From: Parabacteroides gordonii MS-1 = DSM 23371
GTDB lineage: Bacteria; Bacteroidota; Bacteroidia; Bacteroidales; Tannerellaceae
Length of the DNA stretch: 64,000 nucleotides
NCBI RefSeq assembly: GCF_000969825.1
Contig: NZ_KQ033919.1
Coordinates: 4,290,749 to 4,354,748 of the forward strand
Direction: 5' to 3'
Shown: one piece after another, positions 1-8,114 of the stretch
How the letters are laid out: every line of letters begins with the position of its first letter
Position numbering within the stretch: position 1 is the stretch's first letter
The notes under the pieces: generated by a model
What the model was told of the DNA's origin: nothing
Database searches by the model: none
Seen by the model: the letters and a program-made list of their open reading frames with translations, nothing else
Program-made: the position numbers and the translations under genes

Positions 1-1449
1 AAGCTTTATAAATTCCCCGGCTTTTATATCCAGAACCGTACGATCCGGCAGTATGAATATCCGAATGCAGCCCATGTACTGGGAAATATCGGTGAAGTGA
101 ACCGGAAAGATATTCAAAGCGATGACTATTATGTGCAGGGGGATAACTCCGGACGTTCAGGAGTGGAACGATCGTATGAAAAGGAGCTGCGTGGTGTAAA
201 AGGGGTGGAGATCCTTCTCCGGGATGTACACGGGCGTATCAAAGGTAAATATGATGAAGGAAACAGTGACGTCGCACCTGTATCCGGAAAGAATCTGACG
301 CTTTCTATCGATATGGACTTGCAGGCCTATGGCGAGAAGCTTATGAGAAATAAGGTTGGAAGTATCGTGATGATAGAACCGGCGACAGGCGAAGTGCTTT
401 GCCTGGTCTCTTCGCCGAACTATGATCCTGGCTTGCTGGTAGGACGTCAGAGAGGAAAGAATCATCACCTTTTGAGTGAAGATCCTCAAAAGCCTCTTAT
501 CGACCGTGCGATCACTGGATTTTATCCTCCCGGGTCAACATTCAAACCTACACAGGGACTAATCTTTCTACAGGAAGGGGTTATTACTCCTGAAACGATG
601 TATACCTGTGCACATGGTTACACCTATCGCGGAGGAAAACCTGCCTGTCACGGACATCCTTCTCCTTTGAGCTTGGTTCCCGCTTTGGCTACTTCGTGTA
701 ACTCTTATTTTTGCTGGGGGTTACATGATATGTTGGATAGTCGGCGTCGGTATCCGAGTGTTCAGGAAGCTTTTGAAATTTGGAAAAATCATCTTGTATC
801 GATGGGATATGGTTATCCGTTAGGTATAGACCTGCCCGGAGAGAAAAGGGGATATATCCCCAACAGTAAGGTGTATGATAAAGTATACGGAGGACGTTGG
901 AATTCCAGCACCGTTATTTCCATTGCGATCGGGCAGGGAGAAGTTTCCGCTACGCCGTTACAGATATGTAATCTGGCCGCAACGATTGCCAACCGAGGGT
1001 ATTTTATAACTCCGCATGTGGTAAAGGAAGTACAGGACACACCTTTGGATACGCTATATACGAATAAACGTTATCCGACGATTGACTCGAAATATTATGA
1101 TATTGTAGCCGAGGGGATGCGCAATGCTGTATTGGGCGGTACTTGCTGGAGAGCGGCTATTCCCGGTATCGAAGTATGCGGTAAGACCGGAACAGCGGAG
1201 AATCCTCATGGAAAGGATCATTCGGCCTTTATTGGTTTTGCTCCTTATAAAGATCCTAAGGTCGCGATTTGCGTGTATGTGCAGAACGGAGGTTTCGGGG
1301 CGGCATTCGGTGTACCGATCGGTAAGCTGATGATGGAACTTTATTTGAAAGGAGAAATCGCTCCGGAAGATAAGGTGCTGGAAGAACAGATAAGTAATAC
1401 GGTAGTGGATTCTGACAGAATATATTCTTTAGTAGATCGTGGGTTATAG
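1..1449 (+). CDS. mrdA: Penicillin-binding protein 2, elongasome transpeptidase (5' partial)
   Basis: The reading frame is open from the first base, so the N-terminus (membrane anchor and most of the dimerisation domain) lies outside the window. The visible part carries all three transpeptidase motifs in order: STFK with the acyl-enzyme serine, SCN, and KTGTAE. It crosslinks peptidoglycan during side-wall growth in the periplasm, working with the glycosyltransferase RodA encoded directly downstream. The stop codon overlaps the rodA start by 11 bp, which suggests translational coupling. The family assignment is secure; the true start cannot be given. Confidence 0.95.
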   Translation, partial: KLYKFPGFYIQNRTIRQYEYPNAAHVLGNIGEVNRKDIQSDDYYVQGDNSGRSGVERSYEKELRGVKGVEILLRDVHGRIKGKYDEGNSDVAPVSGKNLTLSIDMDLQAYGEKLMRNKVGSIVMIEPATGEVLCLVSSPNYDPGLLVGRQRGKNHHLLSEDPQKPLIDRAITGFYPPGSTFKPTQGLIFLQEGVITPETMYTCAHGYTYRGGKPACHGHPSPLSLVPALATSCNSYFCWGLHDMLDSRRRYPSVQEAFEIWKNHLVSMGYGYPLGIDLPGEKRGYIPNSKVYDKVYGGRWNSSTVISIAIGQGEVSATPLQICNLAATIANRGYFITPHVVKEVQDTPLDTLYTNKRYPTIDSKYYDIVAEGMRNAVLGGTCWRAAIPGIEVCGKTGTAENPHGKDHSAFIGFAPYKDPKVAICVYVQNGGFGAAFGVPIGKLMMELYLKGEIAPEDKVLEEQISNTVVDSDRIYSLVDRGL

Positions 1450-2884
1450 AAAGACGGAAATATGGAAAACGGTCGACTGGTTCACCATCATACTTTACTT
1501 GTTGATGATAGTGGCCGGTTGGTTTACAATTTGTGGTGCGAGCTTCGAATTCGACAGTATGGGATTGTTCGATATAAACGGCCGGCCGGGATCACAGTTG
1601 ATGTGGGTCGGTATATCGATGGTGGTTATATTCGTTATATTGATGCTCGAAAGCGACTTTTTTGATGTATTCGCCTACCTGATCTATGCCGCCGTCATTG
1701 TCTTGTTGATAGCTACAATCTTTCTGGCTCCTAATGTCAAAGGATCACATTCCTGGTTGCAGTTGGGTTCTTTCCGCATTCAACCGGCTGAGTTCGCGAA
1801 GTTTGCCACGGCGTTGGCTGTCGCGAAGTTTATGAACTCCTATGGATTTAAACTGACTACCGTAAAGAATTTCTCCATAACGCTAATGCTTATTTTCCTG
1901 CCGATGATTTGTATTATCCTGCAAAAGGAGACAGGATCAGCACTGGTTTATTTTGCTTTCTTTCTGATGCTCTACCGGGAAGGTATGTCCGGATATATTT
2001 TGTTGGCAGGAGTTTGTGCCGTGGCTTTCTTTGTGACGACCATGAAATTTTCGGATGTCATGGTTGGGGCGACCGCGATGGGAGAGCTGATCGTTTCGAC
2101 GATGATACTTGTTATATCTTTTATTCTTGTCGTAGTGGTACGTAAGGACAGGATGGCGTTGCAGGTAATGTTGGGAGGAACAGGAGTTGTTTATCTGGCT
2201 GCTTACATCGTTTCTTTGTTCATGCCCGTTAATTTTGCCTGGGTATCGATGGGACTGGTCGGGCTGGCTGTCGTTTACCTGGTTTATCTTTCCGTACGGA
2301 ACTGGGTATGGCATTATGCATTGATCGCCGCTTTCGCTTTGGGATCTATGGCATTTATGTATTCGGTGGATTATGTGTTTGATGAGATACTGGAACCTCA
2401 CCAGCAAATCCGTATCAAAGTATCATTGGGGTTGGAAGACGATCCGAGTGGTGCCGGATATAACGTGAACCAGTCGAAGATCGCCATCGGATCGGGAGGA
2501 CTCACCGGAAAAGGCTTTTTAAACGGGACACAGACCAAGCTGAAATATGTGCCGGAGCAGGAAACAGACTTTATCTTTTGCACGGTCGGAGAGGAGCACG
2601 GATTTATCGGTTCCACCCTGGTGCTTTTTCTGTTCGGAGTATTTATTGTCAGGTTGGTTATCCTTTCCGAACGGCAGAATACGGCATTCGGTCGGGTCTA
2701 CGGATACAGTGTCGCATCTATTTTCTTTTTCCATCTGGCCATTAATGTGGGTATGGTGACCGGATTGACTCCGGTGATCGGTATTCCGTTGCCTTTCTTC
2801 AGTTATGGAGGCTCTTCTTTGCTTGGGTTTACGATCCTGTTGTTTATCTTTCTGCGGCTGGATGCTTCCCGGAGAGAACGGTAA
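1439..2884 (+). CDS. rodA: Rod shape-determining protein RodA, SEDS peptidoglycan polymerase
   Basis: A 481-residue polytopic membrane protein of the FtsW/RodA/SpoVE (SEDS) family. It polymerises lipid II into glycan strands as partner of PBP2. The family signature near the C-terminus (GLTPVIGIPLPFFSYGGSS) is intact, as is the extracellular loop ending in EQETDFIFCTVGEEHG. The start is a GTG inside the end of mrdA; no in-frame ATG lies before the first membrane segment, so GTG is the best choice. The central loop is longer than in E. coli RodA, as is usual in Bacteroidetes. The gene ends directly against gldH, which runs the other way. Confidence 0.95.
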   Translation: MGYRKTEIWKTVDWFTIILYLLMIVAGWFTICGASFEFDSMGLFDINGRPGSQLMWVGISMVVIFVILMLESDFFDVFAYLIYAAVIVLLIATIFLAPNVKGSHSWLQLGSFRIQPAEFAKFATALAVAKFMNSYGFKLTTVKNFSITLMLIFLPMICIILQKETGSALVYFAFFLMLYREGMSGYILLAGVCAVAFFVTTMKFSDVMVGATAMGELIVSTMILVISFILVVVVRKDRMALQVMLGGTGVVYLAAYIVSLFMPVNFAWVSMGLVGLAVVYLVYLSVRNWVWHYALIAAFALGSMAFMYSVDYVFDEILEPHQQIRIKVSLGLEDDPSGAGYNVNQSKIAIGSGGLTGKGFLNGTQTKLKYVPEQETDFIFCTVGEEHGFIGSTLVLFLFGVFIVRLVILSERQNTAFGRVYGYSVASIFFFHLAINVGMVTGLTPVIGIPLPFFSYGGSSLLGFTILLFIFLRLDASRRER

Positions 2885-3397
2885 TCACTTCGCCTTCTCC
2901 ACCCGGAAACCTATCTCCTGAATCCCTCTTAAAGTGCTGTCGCGCATTCCCTGGCGGAAACTGAATGTGTACATGCCTGTATGCTCGAATCTGTATTTCT
3001 CCCGTATCGGAAAACTGGATTGGAATAACGAAATGCCATGTCCGTACCACTTACCGAACTCATCGGCCAATACGCACTCTACGGTATCTCTTTTCAGCGG
3101 GCCTATCGGCTGTTCTTCATTGCAGAATAACCAGAGGTTCTGATAAGGGTACATATTATTGTTACGTACTTCGAGTATCAGATCATAAGGAACGGAAATG
3201 TCGTCTACCTGAAAAGAGAAGTAATATTCCTTATCCTTCCCCCACGCTGTATTATCAATGGCCTGGTACTGGTCGTACAAGGCCTGTTGATCGCAGGAGA
3301 AGCATAAGGATATAAATAGAACGACAATGAGTCCCTTAAGCTTCGGGCTTGTTCTCCGGCTTATTCCCCGGTTTAGCTTGTTGCTGAGGTTTGTCAT
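2885..3397 (-). CDS. gldH: GldH-like gliding motility lipoprotein
   Basis: The encoded protein of about 170 residues has a basic N-terminus, a hydrophobic stretch (LIVVLFISLCFSC) and a lipobox cysteine. A soluble domain typical of GldH follows, with W-x-K-D-x-x-Y-x-F near its start. GldH is a lipoprotein associated with the gliding/T9SS machinery of Bacteroidetes; its exact task is unsettled. The frame is open much further upstream, but that part is Thr-rich and is only the shadow of the Asn-rich tail of ricT. I place the start at the ATG at 3397, the last one before the signal peptide, which overlaps ricT by 62 bp. A non-ATG start nearer the signal peptide remains possible. Confidence 0.75.
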   Translation of the reverse strand: MTNLSNKLNRGISRRTSPKLKGLIVVLFISLCFSCDQQALYDQYQAIDNTAWGKDKEYYFSFQVDDISVPYDLILEVRNNNMYPYQNLWLFCNEEQPIGPLKRDTVECVLADEFGKWYGHGISLFQSSFPIREKYRFEHTGMYTFSFRQGMRDSTLRGIQEIGFRVEKAK

Positions 3398-4781
3398 TAT
3401 TCGCAGGCTTGTCATTATTACCTTTAGGCTTTTGTTTGTTTCTGTTATTCCGGTTGTTATTGTTGTTGCGGTTGTTGTTATTGTTACCACCGCCTCTGTT
3501 TCCGTTGTTATTATTATTGTTTCCGGAATTCCTGTTGTTTTCGTTGCCGGATGGCTTTTCGCCGTTAGCCGGAGCTGGTCGGTTGTTTGCCGGACGATTA
3601 TTGGCCGGTTTACTGTTGCCATTTTCTCCGTTGGCAGGAGCATTGTTGTTTGTCGGGGTTCCGTTATTGCCACCTCCGTTATTTCCGGCCGGACGTTTTT
3701 TCTTCTTTTTCTTAACAGAGTCGAAGCGGGTAACGCTGTCCTGACCGAGGATGTCTTGTGCATCGCGTTTCGGCGGTTGCGGTTTCGTATCGGCTTCCAG
3801 TGTGACCGGCTTACTTCCTTTCTTATTCATATTGATCACATCGAAAGCACGATCGACTGATATTGTGATCAGGTTCGCCGCAAATGACTTATCTGTTGAA
3901 TAAGTGATCTCGCGTTTGAAAATATCTGTCTTGAAATGATAGTAATTGTTGTCCTTCGTCTCCAGTACGATCTCCCGCGACGGCAAACGTTTCTGTGCTT
4001 CGACATATGCATCGACTTCGTAGTTGATACAGCATTTCAGCTTGGCGCATTGTCCGGCCAGCTTTTGCGGATTCATAGAAATATCCTGGTAACGGGCAGC
4101 TCCGGTTGCAACAGATACGAAACTTGTCATCCAGCTCGAGCAACATAGTTCGCGACCGCATGGCCCGATACCACCGATACGTCCGGCCTCCTGGCGGGCA
4201 CCGATCTGCTTCATTTCGATACGGACACGGAAAGCTTCAGCCAGAACCTTAATCAGTTGGCGAAAGTCGACACGCTCGTCGGCAATATAATAAAAGATAG
4301 CCTTGTTGCCGTCTCCCTGATACTCCACGTCGCCGATCTTCATGTTCAGTCCCAGATCAGCCGCGATCTGGCGCGAACGGATCATGGTTGCATGTTCTTT
4401 GCCTTTAGCCTCTTCGTATTTTTCGATGTCGGTCGGTTTAGCCTTGCGGTAGACCTTTTTAGGTTCATACCCTTCGCCGGTACGTACATTATTCTTTTTC
4501 ATCTGAAGAAGAACGAGTTTCCCGGTAAGCGTGACGGTACCTATATCGTGTCCGGGACTGGCCTCTACGGCTACCATGTCCCCTTTTTCGAGAGGTATTT
4601 TGGAACTGTTCAGAAAATACCCTTTGCGGGTATTCTTAAATTGTACTTCTACGTAGTCGGTTGCATTTTCCGCATCGGGAACGTCGCAGAGCCAATCGTA
4701 GGTGTTTAGTTTATTATTTTGTATTTTGCTGCATCCTTTTTTTCCCATGCAGCAACCACCTGTATTTAGTTTGAAATCCAT
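3336..4781 (-). CDS. ricT: RicT/YaaT-type PSP1 domain protein with Asn-rich tail
   Basis: Residues 1 to about 325 form a PSP1-domain protein of the RicT (YaaT) family. They carry the conserved motif GIGPCGRELCCSSW and the later CAKLKCCINYE. In Bacillus, RicT with its partners binds an Fe-S cluster and assists RNase Y in mRNA maturation; the role in Bacteroidetes is unknown. The last 155 or so residues are low complexity: a Lys run, then Asn, Pro, Gly and Lys with runs of up to six Asn. This looks disordered and possibly nucleic-acid or phase-separation related, which is inference. The 3' end overlaps the start region of gldH, a neighbour pair common in this phylum. Confidence 0.88.
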   Translation of the reverse strand: MDFKLNTGGCCMGKKGCSKIQNNKLNTYDWLCDVPDAENATDYVEVQFKNTRKGYFLNSSKIPLEKGDMVAVEASPGHDIGTVTLTGKLVLLQMKKNNVRTGEGYEPKKVYRKAKPTDIEKYEEAKGKEHATMIRSRQIAADLGLNMKIGDVEYQGDGNKAIFYYIADERVDFRQLIKVLAEAFRVRIEMKQIGARQEAGRIGGIGPCGRELCCSSWMTSFVSVATGAARYQDISMNPQKLAGQCAKLKCCINYEVDAYVEAQKRLPSREIVLETKDNNYYHFKTDIFKREITYSTDKSFAANLITISVDRAFDVINMNKKGSKPVTLEADTKPQPPKRDAQDILGQDSVTRFDSVKKKKKKRPAGNNGGGNNGTPTNNNAPANGENGNSKPANNRPANNRPAPANGEKPSGNENNRNSGNNNNNNGNRGGGNNNNNRNNNNNRNNRNKQKPKGNNDKPANNDKPQQQAKPGNKPENKPEA

Positions 4782-4822
4782 TGTCTGGTAATATATATGT
4801 ATTTATAGTGTCTACAATTACG

Positions 4823-4830
4823 CAAAAATA
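4823..4830 (-). promoter_or_regulatory. Promoter -7 box for ricT-gldH
   Basis: On the minus strand the sequence is TATTTTTG, matching the Bacteroidetes TAnnTTTG box, about 40 bases before the ricT start. A weak -33-like CTTG lies 23 bases further upstream. Confidence 0.5.
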
Positions 4831-4890
4831 GTCAAATATTCTCAGAGAATGAGCAAGGTATAGTGAAAAAACAAGAATGGCGGAAATGTG

Positions 4891-4932
4891 AAAGGCCCCC
4901 AAACCAGTATAACTACCGTTTGAAGGCCTTTA
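4891..4932 (-). terminator. Hairpin downstream of spt
   Basis: AAAGGCC and GGCCTTT arms, continued across a small internal loop by AAAC/GTTT, lie 20 bases past the spt stop. The U-tract is weak. Confidence 0.5.
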
Positions 4933-4952
4933 ATTATAAATATAGTAACAGT

Positions 4953-6140
4953 TTATTTTACTAAGCCGTGACTTTTAAATACTTTGTGTATCGCTTCAAG
5001 CGCCTTGTCCAGCTGTTCTTTCGTATGAGTAGCCATCAGGGAGAAGCGGATCAGTGTATCTTCGGGAGCAACGGCAGGTGAAACCACCGGATTAACGAAT
5101 ATTCCTTCTTCGAATAATTCTTTAACGATGAGGAATGTCAGGTCGTTATCGCGAATGAATAACGGGATGATCGGTGTTGAAGTATGTCCGATTTCGCAAC
5201 CCATATTGCGGAAACCGTCTAAGGCATAATGGGTCAGATCCCAAAGATGCTTGATACGTTCCGGTTCGCTCAGCATTATATCGAGAGCCGCACCGGCAGC
5301 TGCGGTAGCAGACGGTGTATTACTTGCGCTGAATATATACGAACGTGAATTGTGACGAAGGTAGTTGATCGTCTCTTTATCCGATGCGATAAATCCGCCG
5401 ATAGAGGCCAGCGATTTACTGAACGTGCCCATGATAAGGTCTACATCGTCCGTAACGCCAAAGTGGTTACAGGTACCACGTCCGTGATCTCCCAGAACGC
5501 CTAAGCCGTGTGCTTCGTCGACCATGATGCTGGCATTGTATTTTTTAGCCAGGGCAACGATCTCCGGTAGTTTGGCTACATCGCCTTCCATACTGAATAC
5601 ACCATCGATAACGATCAACTTTACTTTGTCGGGTTCGCATTTCTGGAGTTGTTTTTCCAGCGAATCCATATCGTTATGCTTGTATTTCAGCTTGGTGGAG
5701 AAGGAAAGACGATGACCTTCGATAATAGAGGCATGGTCTAATTCATCCCATAGGATATAATCTTCACGTCCTGTCAGGCAGGATACTACTCCCAGATTAA
5801 CCTGGAAACCCGTAGAGTATACGATTGCGTCTTCTTTGCCGACAAATTCAGCCAGACGTTTCTCCAATTGGATATGGATATCAAGCGTACCATTCAGGAA
5901 GCGCGAACCTGCGCAGCCTGTACCATATTTCTTGATCGCTTCGATTGCCGCTTCTTTTACTTTAGGATGGTTAGTCAATCCTAAATAAGCGTTAGAACCA
6001 AACATCAAGACTTTCTTACCGCTGATCATTACCTCAGTGTCCTGATCGCTTTCGATCATTCTGAAATAAGGGTAAATTCCTGCAGCCATTGCTTTTTGAG
6101 GAGCATCGTACTTTGCTAGTTTCTCTTGTAAAAGTTTCAT
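4953..6140 (-). CDS. spt: Serine palmitoyltransferase
   Basis: A 395-residue PLP enzyme of the alpha-oxoamine synthase family. It condenses L-serine with palmitoyl-CoA to 3-ketodihydrosphingosine, the first step of sphingolipid synthesis, a hallmark of Bacteroidetes. Visible motifs are the glycine loop GTGCAGSRFLNG, DEAHGLGVLG for the PLP ring, and the lysine in GTFSKSLASIGG that forms the Schiff base. The frame is open for 26 codons upstream, but MKLLQEKLAKYD at 6140 matches the family start and the promoter gives room for a leader. 2-Amino-3-ketobutyrate ligase and AONS are paralogues; the family match and lack of a biotin or threonine gene nearby favour Spt. Confidence 0.88.
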   Translation of the reverse strand: MKLLQEKLAKYDAPQKAMAAGIYPYFRMIESDQDTEVMISGKKVLMFGSNAYLGLTNHPKVKEAAIEAIKKYGTGCAGSRFLNGTLDIHIQLEKRLAEFVGKEDAIVYSTGFQVNLGVVSCLTGREDYILWDELDHASIIEGHRLSFSTKLKYKHNDMDSLEKQLQKCEPDKVKLIVIDGVFSMEGDVAKLPEIVALAKKYNASIMVDEAHGLGVLGDHGRGTCNHFGVTDDVDLIMGTFSKSLASIGGFIASDKETINYLRHNSRSYIFSASNTPSATAAAGAALDIMLSEPERIKHLWDLTHYALDGFRNMGCEIGHTSTPIIPLFIRDNDLTFLIVKELFEEGIFVNPVVSPAVAPEDTLIRFSLMATHTKEQLDKALEAIHKVFKSHGLVK

Positions 6141-6241
6141 ATTATTATTGAAGAGAATGATTTTCTCGCTTTTTAAAATTCTATTAGAGAACTGTAGGTT
6201 TGTCGCATACATATTCACCTATGTTTCGGCAAATCCAGCCG

Positions 6242-6249
6242 CAAAAGTA
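6242..6249 (-). promoter_or_regulatory. Promoter -7 box for spt
   Basis: Minus strand TACTTTTG, a full match to TAnnTTTG, about 100 bases before the spt start. It is back to back with the box of the lipid kinase gene. Confidence 0.55.
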
Positions 6250-6280
6250 GTAAAAAAATAACTTATAGTTGCCTTAATGC

Positions 6281-6310
6281 TTTAAAAGTTTTACAAAAGC
6301 ATTATTTTTG
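6281..6310 (+). promoter_or_regulatory. Promoter for the lipid kinase gene
   Basis: TATTTTTG at 6303-6310 matches TAnnTTTG. TTTA at 6281-6284, 18 bases upstream, is a near match to the -33 TTTG. The ATG follows 28 bases later. Confidence 0.6.
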
Positions 6311-6337
6311 TCCCTTCAATCTTTATAAACAGTTAGG

Positions 6338-7309
6338 ATGGACGGGAAAATAATAAAGGTGCAGGCTATAATAAATCCTATATCCGGAGTAGGTTCAAAA
6401 AGAAAGATACCCAAAATGATAGAACAGATGTGCGAAAAGGGCAACTGTCTGCTGGATATCTCTTTTACCGAATACCGGGGGCATGCAAGTGAGTTGACGA
6501 AAAAAGCGATTGATGAGGGCGCCAACTGCATTATAGCAGTAGGGGGGGATGGTACGGTTAATGAAATAGCCCGTGCCATGCTTCATTCGGATGCTGTATT
6601 AGGGATTGTTCCGAAAGGATCGGGTAACGGACTGGCGCGTGAGCTGCATATTCCGATGGACGCCAAACGGGCACTGGATCTGATTGCGAAAGGGCATATT
6701 TCGACAATCGATTGCTGTAGGGCAAACGGCCAGGTGTTTTTCTGTACTTGCGGAGTGGGCTTTGATGCTGCCGTCAGCCAGAAGTTTGCCGAAGAAAGGC
6801 GTCGCGGCTCTCTTACCTATATAAAGAACACGGTGGAGGAATATCTGAGTTACAAACCGGAACCTTATGAGTTATTGGTGGATAACCAGACGATCAAGGA
6901 AAAGGCTTTCCTGGTGGCATGTGCCAATGCATCGCAGTACGGGAATAATGCGTTTATCGCTCCCCATGCCAATATCCAGGACGGAAGAATGGATCTGACC
7001 ATTCTGTCTCCTTTCACTCCCCTGGACATTGCACCGCTGGCAATCCAGCTTTTCACGAAGCAGATCGACCGCAACAGTAAGATCAAGACACTGAAAGCCC
7101 AGCAGGTTACAATTATCCGTCAGGAACCGGGTGTGATGCACCTGGACGGTGAACCTATCATGGCCGATAGTAGGATTGACATTTCTGTTATTCCGCAGTC
7201 CCTGCATGTTATCACTCCCGAGGTTGTCTCTTTTACGAAAGAAGTACATAACCTGTTCGGGGAAGTGACCCGTTTCTTCGATAAAAGATTACCTTACATT
7301 TTCAGATAA
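6338..7309 (+). CDS. Diacylglycerol kinase-family lipid kinase (YegS/BmrU type)
   Basis: A 323-residue DAGK-catalytic-domain protein. It has the nucleotide-binding motif GGDGTVNEIARA at about residues 69-80, GSGNGLARELHIP a little later, and the C-terminal HLDGEP motif. The family phosphorylates lipid alcohols such as diacylglycerol, sphingoid bases or ceramide at the inner membrane face. The substrate cannot be read from the sequence. Because it is divergent from spt and shares a 200-bp promoter region with it, a sphingoid base or ceramide is a reasonable guess (inference). Its 3' end overlaps the convergent methyltransferase gene by 16 bp. Confidence 0.85.
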   Translation: MDGKIIKVQAIINPISGVGSKRKIPKMIEQMCEKGNCLLDISFTEYRGHASELTKKAIDEGANCIIAVGGDGTVNEIARAMLHSDAVLGIVPKGSGNGLARELHIPMDAKRALDLIAKGHISTIDCCRANGQVFFCTCGVGFDAAVSQKFAEERRRGSLTYIKNTVEEYLSYKPEPYELLVDNQTIKEKAFLVACANASQYGNNAFIAPHANIQDGRMDLTILSPFTPLDIAPLAIQLFTKQIDRNSKIKTLKAQQVTIIRQEPGVMHLDGEPIMADSRIDISVIPQSLHVITPEVVSFTKEVHNLFGEVTRFFDKRLPYIFR

Positions 7310-8010
7310 AACTCTTTGGTGAGGGCAATATATTCCGGGGTGTACTGATGACGAGCTTCTTCGATAGTCAGTGTATCCCGGTTTTTTATGTTTTCTTCTG
7401 TGGTGGATAGTTCCACCAGCAACCGCTTGGGGGCTGCTCCGGGAGTAGGGATCACATCCGTCTGCCTGCAGATATATAAATGGTTTGCCGAAGCAAGCGC
7501 CTTCACCTCTTCCAGCCGTTCGTAAGGTAAAACCAATGCAATCCGTCCGCTGGGTGATAACAGGGTCTGGGCTTCCCTGATCAGATCGGAAAGTAACAAG
7601 GTGTCAGTATGGCGGGCCACTGTACGTTTATTGTCCGGGCATTTCAATGAATTGATAAAATAAGGAGGATTGGATACAATCAGATCATACCTTTTCTGTT
7701 GGTTTGAAGCTGCGAAGTCCGCACAGGAAGCATGTACGACCTTTATTCTTTCTGTGTAAGGGGAGGCCGCTGCATTTTCCGTGGCCTGTACGCATGCCTC
7801 TTTATCTATATCGATCGCTTCGACTGTTGCCTGGCTCCGCTGTGCCAGCATCAAAGCGATAATACCGGTGCCGGTTCCTATATCCAGTATGTTCCTGCAA
7901 AAGCTCGTGTCTGCCCAAGCGCCGAGCAATACCGCGTCCGTGCCGACTTTCATCGCACATTTATCATGATAGACTGTAAACTTTTTGAACCGGAAATAAG
8001 GATTTGCCAT
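7294..8010 (-). CDS. trmN6: tRNA1(Val) (adenine37-N6)-methyltransferase TrmN6-like
   Basis: A 238-residue class I SAM methyltransferase. It contains the SAM motif DIGTGTGIIALMLAQR and the N6-adenine methylase signature NPPYF, within the YfiC/TrmN6 arrangement starting FRFKKFTVYHDKCAMKVGTDAVLLGAW. The E. coli homologue makes m6A37 in tRNA-Val. Orthology is likely but the exact tRNA target is inferred. It is divergent from lon. Confidence 0.88.
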   Translation of the reverse strand: MANPYFRFKKFTVYHDKCAMKVGTDAVLLGAWADTSFCRNILDIGTGTGIIALMLAQRSQATVEAIDIDKEACVQATENAAASPYTERIKVVHASCADFAASNQQKRYDLIVSNPPYFINSLKCPDNKRTVARHTDTLLLSDLIREAQTLLSPSGRIALVLPYERLEEVKALASANHLYICRQTDVIPTPGAAPKRLLVELSTTEENIKNRDTLTIEEARHQYTPEYIALTKEFYLKM

Positions 8011-8031
8011 ACTATTTTATAATGTGAAGCG

Positions 8032-8039
8032 CAAAAGTA
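8032..8039 (-). promoter_or_regulatory. Promoter -7 box for trmN6
   Basis: Minus strand TACTTTTG, 21 bases before the ATG; divergent to the lon box. Confidence 0.5.
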
Positions 8040-8062
8040 GTTAGAATTGATTGAAAAAACTG

Positions 8063-8070
8063 TAACTTTG
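8063..8070 (+). promoter_or_regulatory. Promoter -7 box for lon
   Basis: TAACTTTG fits TAnnTTTG, 44 bases before the lon ATG. No clear -33 box and no heat-shock (CIRCE-like) inverted repeat is visible. Confidence 0.5.
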
Positions 8071-8114
8071 GCACGTTTATTGTATCTGTACATACAATTG
8101 ATAGGGAACAAAAT

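Noticed and set aside
3400-3560. Short tandem repeats resembling a repeat array
   Set aside because: They are Asn codon runs in a coding tail; there are no regular spacers, so not CRISPR.
3398-3763. N-terminal extension of the gldH frame, Thr-rich
   Set aside because: Composition mirrors the ricT tail in another frame, and the lipoprotein signal peptide lies far downstream.
3327-3860. Plus-strand open frame of 177 codons opposite ricT, rich in Val/Ile/Leu
   Set aside because: It is the antisense of the Asn-rich ricT tail; repeated AAT/AAC codons read as hydrophobic codons on the other strand. No start signal or domain.
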